From the NCBI GenBank assembly GCA_038496445.1, contig JALMLS010000446.1, positions 62,001-126,000 on the forward strand: a DNA stretch of 64,000 bases, given 5' to 3'. The translations under genes and the position numbers were made by a program. This document shows, in pieces, positions 58,299 to 64,000 of this stretch (positions within the stretch are counted from its first letter, which is position 1; each line of letters begins with the position of its first letter). This DNA comes from Trichosphaerium sp. ATCC 40318 (Eukaryota > Discosea > Flabellinia > Trichosidae). Below the pieces are notes generated by a model. It saw only the letters and a list, made by a program, of their open reading frames with translations, made no database searches and was not told the origin of the DNA.

Positions 58299-60936
58299 TT
58301 AGTCTGTTGAAGCTGGTGCCTCAGCATCGGTTATAAGTTTGTCTGGTCTTTCCTTGAGCTCTTCTTTACCACCACTTGAGGTCATAGCAGACGCACTCTT
58401 TGATGCATTTTTTGTCTCAGAACTAGTGTAAGGCCAAATCTTTAGGAAATAACTTGCTAACAATCGCCGAAAAGAACTAAAAAGAATGAGTTCGTCTTTC
58501 AACTTGTTTCCAATTATACGTACGGCATACACATGAATACTACAAAAATGACAATACCAGGTCCTTTAAAAGCATAAGTCATCCAAAAACGAAAACATAC
58601 TACACAAGCGCGAACACGTGATTTAAACTGCCGAAAAAATATGGAATCCAAAAAAAACAAGTTCACTTGTGTACCTCCGATACAAAAGATGAATATAAGG
58701 GTTGCTGGTAGATTAAACAAATCCTTTTGAAAGCAATCATCAATGTTTGTAGCTGTTTGAACACATTCAAAGTAAATATTGCCAGCATTGGCACTAACAT
58801 TTTCGATATAGCCTCTGAAACTACCACGTACTTAGTACGTGTCATAAAACTATCTGTGAATCGTACATTAAAGAATACATCAGTACTAACCAGTATGCAA
58901 AAACGTGAACAAGAACTAGGTTCCTAGTACGTCTTCTTTTGAAATCTTTGGCAGAAATTGTAGCCTGTGCAATACATTAACACTAACACTTCTGGAAGCG
59001 AACAAAAAAAAGAACAAAAGTAGTGCGAATGTGTACCTTTTCTTGTGTTCTGTACAAGTGAACTATCAAGTAAAAGAAGCTAGAAATGCCGACGATAGAA
59101 CATGGTATTGTAGGAAATCCAAAAAAGAATGCCCATTGCGCCCACCTGTACCTTGAAGTAACTTTCAGAAAACAACAAGTTAGTTAATCTGAATAGAATC
59201 ACGTGCGTACTGAAGCAAAACGTTAGAGCAGGAACACCTTCAATCATGCCACTAAATAATACTATAAACGTCATGATTGATGGAGCACCCCATAGCAAAG
59301 AGTAAACCGTCTATCAAATTAGGTCACTACAACATATACAGCTGGACAATAGTTAACGCACAATCCGATACCAGGCGGGGTATGTTCCTTTCAAAAGCTT
59401 AATACCTCTGAGCGTTATAAAAGCGCTATTGACAGCCATCAGTAACCAGCAGAATACAAGTTGATTAGCAACAAATATGAGGATAAAGCCTACAAAGGCT
59501 GTAACAACACACGTGAAAATTATGATGAAAACGAACCTTGGATGGTACATGGTATATGCCATGAGCGAGCCAAACGAGCTTTATTCTCACACATAAAGAA
59601 TTCAGGAGATAACGATGTCATAAACATGCACAATCCAGCGAAGAACGAGTCAGCAGATAGAATACTGAAGTACTGAGTTTGAAAGGTTCTGAACCTAAAA
59701 ATAATTGTTTTAGCAAATGACAATTCATCGTGATAATTGTTGACGTACTGTGGACTTCCCACAAACACAAAGAAACAAAAAAACGACAGCAACATTCCTA
59801 AAAATCCCACAGCAACGGAGAAGTATTTGACAACTTGAGTTGAGGTATCTGCATACAAATCTTATTTCTAATGCACAAATACAATTCTTATTTACGGAGT
59901 ACCTGAAAACGCTGGAGCGGGACAAGCCCAACACGGAGCCTCGTCTATTAAATAGTAAGAGTTGCTATTCAGTTATATTTAATAAGCGTACAATATCTCA
60001 GTGTGGTACTTTTAACGTCAGGAAATAGTCTAGGAGGAAAACAATTGAAGCTGTCCACTAAAAAAAAGCATAAGTTCGTATGTATATTTCTGACAAATCT
60101 GCCCTGGCTGTACCTGTTGTGTTACCACTACCTGTATTATTACAATCTAGTGATACTAGGGTTTGATTTGTGCAATCAGGCAGTTGTAGAGATGTGAACG
60201 CTAAGAATGGTTCACATTGAACCGGGATAGCTTCACAAACATCAACACAAGGCAAAACAATACCATTTGGATATGAATCGTTACACCTCTTGAAACGTGA
60301 TTGGCACGTGTAAAGAACAACTGAAGACTTGCAACTTGATCCACCAAAGAAATCTAAAGCATCAATACCGCTTAGCCTATCCTCGATATCCCTAAAATGA
60401 AAGGAATAAATCACTGATCCACCGGAGAACGAAAGCGGAGAAAAAAAAATTGAAAAAAAACTTGCGATTTATGGCGTTTCTACAACAAACAGTATCACGC
60501 GCGAAAATATCACATGATACAACATATAAAGGTATTGTTGCGAAAGATGGTTGAGGTAAAAAACGAATCATAACTGAATGCTAATTAGACTTTATGAAGA
60601 AGATATTATCGTACGCCTGTGTAGCCTCTTGTGTTGTATTTTTCGGCAAGTATACTAATGCGTAGCTTTCTATAACGTCATCACACCTTAATCACGGTTA
60701 ATTTTGGATCAGACAGTCGTCAAAGAGACTATAAACCAACAAGGGATATCACAGCCCAGTCGAGAATGAAAAAAAAAAAAGCTGGCCACGTGATTACCTA
60801 TTAGGTAGAATTATAAATACGAGCAACGTGCATACCTATGAGGAGATCCTGTGACATTTTTAACGTAAGGTACGCACTGTCCTTGTGCCACGCCCGAGAA
60901 ACAAATAACTGATAGTAAGAACGTGACATACATCAT
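58299..60936 (-). CDS. Frizzled/Smoothened-like receptor with CRD (copy 2)
   Basis: Paralog of the 50.6-53.3 kb receptor. Signal peptide MMYVTFLLSVICFSGVAQG from 60936, then the CRD in small exons: QCVPYVKNVTGSPH, RCDDVIESYALVYLPKNTTQ (about 60690-60620), DRLSGIDALDFFGGSSCK, VVLYTCQSRFKRCNDSYPNG, VLPCVDVCEAIPVQCEPF, LQLPDCTNQT. The spacing of Cys equals copy 1. The 7TM part shows FRTFQTQYFSILSADSFFAG, FMCENKARLARSWHIPCTIQ, NQLVFCWLLMAVNSAFITL, VPALTFCFSTHVILF and GPGIVIFVVFMCMPYV. The tail (ASYFLKIWPYTSSETKNASK) resembles copy 1 before diverging and ends at 58299. No Dishevelled-binding KTxxxW motif. The second CRD exon is easily missed because the opposite strand offers a signal-peptide-like ORF. 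Confidence 0.88.
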
Positions 60937-61779
60937 CACTTGCAATAGTTTTGTTTTGTGGCGTGTAACCCATGTGTGGGTTAAGTGGGGTTATTATACG
61001 AAACTATGTACTCTACAAAGACCAATCCACGGTCTTTCATGCCCCCCTCTGACAAGAGTTATGGGTTGACAAAATCGTTCAACCCTTACATCACCAATGT
61101 TAGATTCACGCGTCCCTGTTGATCTACAGTACCAGATTGGAGAGAATACGTCTCACTCAGCTTCGATCACCTGGATCACGTAGCCAGAGCCGTCCCATTT
61201 ATTAGGAGTTATCTCTTGTACATATACAACGAATTACATAAGAAACATTCAATCAATAAAAAACCAAGGTAATACAATCACACAAAAAGGATAATTGAAT
61301 AGTAATCTTGTGCACCATGACACGCAACAACTTTTTGAATCGTAATCTGCCATTGTATAGAATTGCTACTTGCTAATGTTGTTTTACAATCTACTGTACT
61401 TAAACAACTACCTCTCACTTATCAAACGCAGTAAAATACTTATTTATACAGTCGCGTGAGCAATTTGGATAAACAGTACTTCCGTTTACTCAAACATATG
61501 ACTGCCACAAATGTGGCAGATATAGCGGACCAGTAATACATAGGATTTGGATAGCAGCGTATCGGCGGTTGTGAGAGTGACTGATTTAGCAATTAGATTA
61601 GCTGAACTAAACGAGCAAAAGAGCCGAGAGAAGATTACTTTGCTGTAGCAACAAGGAATGCGTTATGTTACTGCTGTGCTTAGACCTTTACTACGTTATC
61701 TATTATTAGGTACCATTGGTATAAAGCAAAATCATAAGCAATCAACGCTTTCAGCTAACAAATTTATTGGACCCATACA
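60937..61779. other. Intergenic
   Basis: About 840 bases between two leftward genes. No ORF with family likeness. Lower AT than usual around 61020-61200. A minus-strand stretch (about 61145-61200) reads WDGSGYVIQVIEAE but has no flanking coding sequence, so I do not call it. Confidence 0.35.
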
Positions 61780-63369
61780 TTACATTTGACTGTCTAGAGC
61801 AAAGTTATGCCTAATAACATTCACTTTGGCATCTTTTAGTATGTTGATACCCTTCATTGTTATTGATGTACCTCCAACAATAACAGTATGAACATTTTTT
61901 AACTCTGCCATACCTTTGTTTGTTATACCCTTACAAAACCCAATGTTGATACTATGAACATCTTTAAATGCTGTCAAACACTCATTAGTCAATTGTTGAC
62001 AACATTGAAGGACAATGGTATGAACGCCAGAAAGTGCTTTTAAACCTGTATCTGTTACTGAAGTACTACTAAGGTCGATGTAGTGAACACCAGCAAGTGA
62101 TGTAATGCCTTCATCTGTCACCCTAGTGCTTTCAAGGTTAATGGAATGAACACCTTTCAATGCTTTAATGCCTATGTCTGTCACATTATCACAGCAATGA
62201 AGGTCAATTCTATAAACGCCAGATAGTGCTCGTAAACTGTTATCAGTGATATGACAGTTACTAAGGTTAATAGTATGAATTCCAGCAAGTGCCCTGATAC
62301 CTTTGTCAGTCACTGAAGTATAACTGAGGTTAATAGAATGAGCTCCTTTTAAAGCTTTAATGCCATCATCTGTTATACTAACACACCCAGCAAGATCAAT
62401 AGTATGAACTCCAGCTAGTGCTTTAATTCCATTATCAGTCACATTTGTATGTTCAAGCCTAATAGTATGAACGCCCTTTAAAGCTGATATACCTTCATCT
62501 GTCAGTAGCCCACAAAAACTAAGATTAATGGAATGAATTCCAGCAAGTGCCTTGACACCTTCATCTGTTATGCTATCACACCAAGTAAGATCAATAGTAT
62601 GAACACCAGAAAGTGCTTTAACGCCATCATCTGTTATTCTACCACACATACTAAGATCAATAGTATGAACGCCAGCAAGTGCTTTAATACTGTAATCTGA
62701 TATGCCACACCTAGTGAGAGAAATGGTATGAACTCCAGCAAGTGCTGTAACACCATCATCTGTTATTCTACCACACCAACTAAGATCGATAGTATGAACG
62801 CCAGTAAGTGCTTTAAGACCATTATCTGTGACGTCAGTTTTTGCAACGTCTATTGTATGTACACCTTTCAATGCTTTAATACCCTTATCTGTTATTCGAT
62901 TACACCTTTTAAGATGAATAGTATGAACACCAGAGAGTTCTTTAAGAGCGTCATCTGTGACATCAGTGTTTGAAAGGTCTATAGTATGAACACCTTTTAG
63001 TTCTTTTATGTCATCTTTTTTTACCTTGTTTCTTAAATATGTAACGTGTTGACAACCAGCTAACAAAGAGAAGATTGTATTATCCATTTTACCCACATGA
63101 ATCATAGTGTTAGTCAAGATTCCCTTGTACTCTCTTATCTTTACGATATCTTCTACACGTTTGATATAAACCTGTTTGTAGCCCACAATATCGTGAATGA
63201 CATCAGACATAAGATGACATGATTGAGCAACAGAAAACCTTTCTTTTTCTTCTGTAAGACGAAGAATATAGGAAATAACTTCAATAGGACAATCAAGAAT
63301 AGACACTTCTTTTACCTTCGTCACTACAGACCTAATAAGGGAGTAAGCAAAACATGTTTTAGTTTTCAT
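61780..63369 (-). CDS. Intronless F-box/LRR protein, about 18 repeats
   Basis: One 529-codon frame. It starts MKTKTCFAYSLIRSVVTKVK; the F-box-like block is LDCPIEVISYILRLTEEKER with VAQSCHLMSDVIHDIVGYKQ, clearly the same as in the 56.4-57.6 kb gene. From about residue 120 there are about 18 tandem LRRs of 21 or 22 residues, very even in sequence: KALAGVHTIDLSMCGRITDD, KALKGVHTIDVAKTDVTDNG, RALAGIHTINLSNCHITDNS. The DNA is a 63/66-nt tandem array, so copy number can change by unequal exchange. The last repeats (AFKDVHSINIGFCKGITNKG, ELKNVHTVIVGGTSITMKG) are more divergent, as usual for a capping end. No signal peptide or membrane helix. Likely partner-binding subunit of a ubiquitin ligase; origin possibly viral. 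Confidence 0.9.
   Translation of the reverse strand: MKTKTCFAYSLIRSVVTKVKEVSILDCPIEVISYILRLTEEKERFSVAQSCHLMSDVIHDIVGYKQVYIKRVEDIVKIREYKGILTNTMIHVGKMDNTIFSLLAGCQHVTYLRNKVKKDDIKELKGVHTIDLSNTDVTDDALKELSGVHTIHLKRCNRITDKGIKALKGVHTIDVAKTDVTDNGLKALTGVHTIDLSWCGRITDDGVTALAGVHTISLTRCGISDYSIKALAGVHTIDLSMCGRITDDGVKALSGVHTIDLTWCDSITDEGVKALAGIHSINLSFCGLLTDEGISALKGVHTIRLEHTNVTDNGIKALAGVHTIDLAGCVSITDDGIKALKGAHSINLSYTSVTDKGIRALAGIHTINLSNCHITDNSLRALSGVYRIDLHCCDNVTDIGIKALKGVHSINLESTRVTDEGITSLAGVHYIDLSSTSVTDTGLKALSGVHTIVLQCCQQLTNECLTAFKDVHSINIGFCKGITNKGMAELKNVHTVIVGGTSITMKGINILKDAKVNVIRHNFALDSQM
61850..63020 (-). repeat. 63/66-nt tandem coding repeat array
   Basis: The LRR part of the 61.8-63.4 kb gene at DNA level. 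On the + strand the motif AATAGTATGAACGCCAGCAA recurs with few changes about every 63 or 66 bases. Units near 62560-62850 are the most alike, which suggests recent duplication there, while units at both ends are more diverged. Confidence 0.8.
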
Positions 63370-63644
63370 TATTTACAAAAGGATAAAATACAAATAAGAA
63401 AGTAGTTTTTGTTCTTGGGCCTCGGGGCTCATTATCATACTTTCCCCAAAAAACTGTTTTAATAATTTACTACAGCATAAGAAAAGTGGACAGTGACAGA
63501 ATACGTTGACATTACAAAACGACTCAAGTCAAGCCAAAAAAAAAAACTGATCATTCAAAGGAAATTAGGACGTTTTCTTTCGGCGACGTTCGTTAAAACG
63601 TGGCGACCTTGTAGCATGTAGAATGGTTTTGAGGTAGCGACTAA

Positions 63645-63848
63645 TTATTTGTACCTTTGCTTGTTTTTATCAGTTTTTAAAAGTTGGTCGAGTTGTTCGG
63701 CGATACTTCTGTTGGCAACGTCTAGAATACTTTCCATTTGTTTTATCAACGTTTGCTGTTGTTCTGCTTTAATTCCATTGAATGCTTCTTTATGGTTCTT
63801 TTGGAAGTAGCCTAAAGCTTGATCTAGCGAAACAAAAAAACAGCTCAT
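63645..63848 (-). CDS. Small coiled coil protein
   Basis: A 67-codon frame from ATG 63848: MSCFFVSLDQALGYFQKNHK, GIKAEQQQTLIKQMESILDV, NRSIAEQLDQLLKTDKN, stop at 63645. Predicted helix with heptad-like hydrophobic positions over most of its length. No introns needed and no family recognised. A subunit of a larger complex (for example a small kinetochore- or BLOC-type subunit) is possible but only a guess. It is divergent from nothing visible in the last 150 bases, which contain one CACGTG at about 63944. Confidence 0.45.
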   Translation of the reverse strand: MSCFFVSLDQALGYFQKNHKEAFNGIKAEQQQTLIKQMESILDVANRSIAEQLDQLLKTDKNKQRYK

Positions 63849-64000
63849 GATTTGGTTAATGTGTGGGTGATTTCGGTAATTTAAGTAAGATGCTTAAGCG
63901 CTAAGGAGGTTCGTTTAACTATAGAGGAAAAACGCATAAATACCACGTGATCTTGCGTGAACGAACTCAAACATTGTGGGATGGTATCTTGAAAGTAGAG

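Noticed and set aside
60594-60660. + strand ORF start MKKILSYACVASCVVFF that looks like a signal peptide
   Set aside because: The opposite strand here is the second CRD exon of the frizzled-like copy 2 (CDDVIES...), matched residue by residue to copy 1. The + frame is its shadow.
48149-60936. Inverted segmental duplication of a nuclease plus frizzled-like gene block
   Set aside because: Order and strand do not fit: copy 1 runs nuclease then receptor rightward, while the second nuclease lies left of the second receptor with both leftward. A simple inversion would give the opposite order.
62728-62973. + strand ORF with repeated YSITPxKMNSMN-type motifs
   Set aside because: Antisense of the tandem LRR array; its repeats only reflect those of the real gene.

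Overview
This is a nuclear eukaryotic window of about 37-40% GC by eye. It has no operons, no prokaryotic ribosome binding sites, and genes lie on both strands. Most genes are cut by many short introns (roughly 40-100 nt) with T-rich 3' ends. The gene set (a PBP1-type class C GPCR, two frizzled-like receptors with cysteine-rich domains, a Rho GTPase, ERMP1-type M28 peptidase, Hsp33, F-box/LRR proteins, and a candidate U12-type AT-AC intron) points to a free-living unicellular protist. Amoebozoa is my first guess and an early opisthokont the alternative; I cannot fix the species.

Layout. 1-17 kb holds metabolic and housekeeping genes: a serine carboxypeptidase (5' end cut by the window), a secreted protein, a mitochondrial acetyl-CoA hydrolase/CoA-transferase of about 16 exons, an all-helical protein, a protein kinase, an F-box/LRR protein, an AKR7-type aldo-keto reductase, an oxoglutarate/malate-type mitochondrial carrier and an NTF2/SnoaL-like protein. 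18.5-34 kb is receptor- and scaffold-rich: a class C GPCR, an intronless F-box-like/MORN-variant protein, a PA-domain seven-helix membrane protein, a universal stress protein, a membrane-anchored C2 protein and an RNase-inhibitor-type LRR protein. 34.6-47 kb carries a globin-PH fusion, an organelle-targeted Hsp33, a tail-anchored coiled coil protein, ERMP1, a GPI-anchored Cys-rich protein and an atypical Rho GTPase. 47-64 kb is the accessory part: a histone-H1-like protein, two restriction-fold nuclease proteins with WY repeats, two frizzled-like receptors and two intronless F-box/LRR genes built of near-identical repeats.

How it fits together. Several genes serve sensing and signalling (GPCRs, Rho, PH, C2, LRR, kinase). 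The three long intronless genes (23.2-24.1, 56.4-57.6, 61.8-63.4 kb) all join an N-terminal F-box-like segment to tandem repeats of a type I associate with giant viruses of amoebae, and they stand out against intron-dense neighbours; acquisition from a large DNA virus, or exchange with one, is my main hypothesis for unusual biology here. Other highlights are a well-formed AT-AC intron, a strong bias for GTAC at 5' splice sites, a several-fold excess of the palindrome CACGTG, and a Rho protein with substitutions at three positions that control GTP hydrolysis and effector binding.

Gene models were built by hand from reading frame, splice signals and family conservation. Exon edges in unrecognised genes are approximate.
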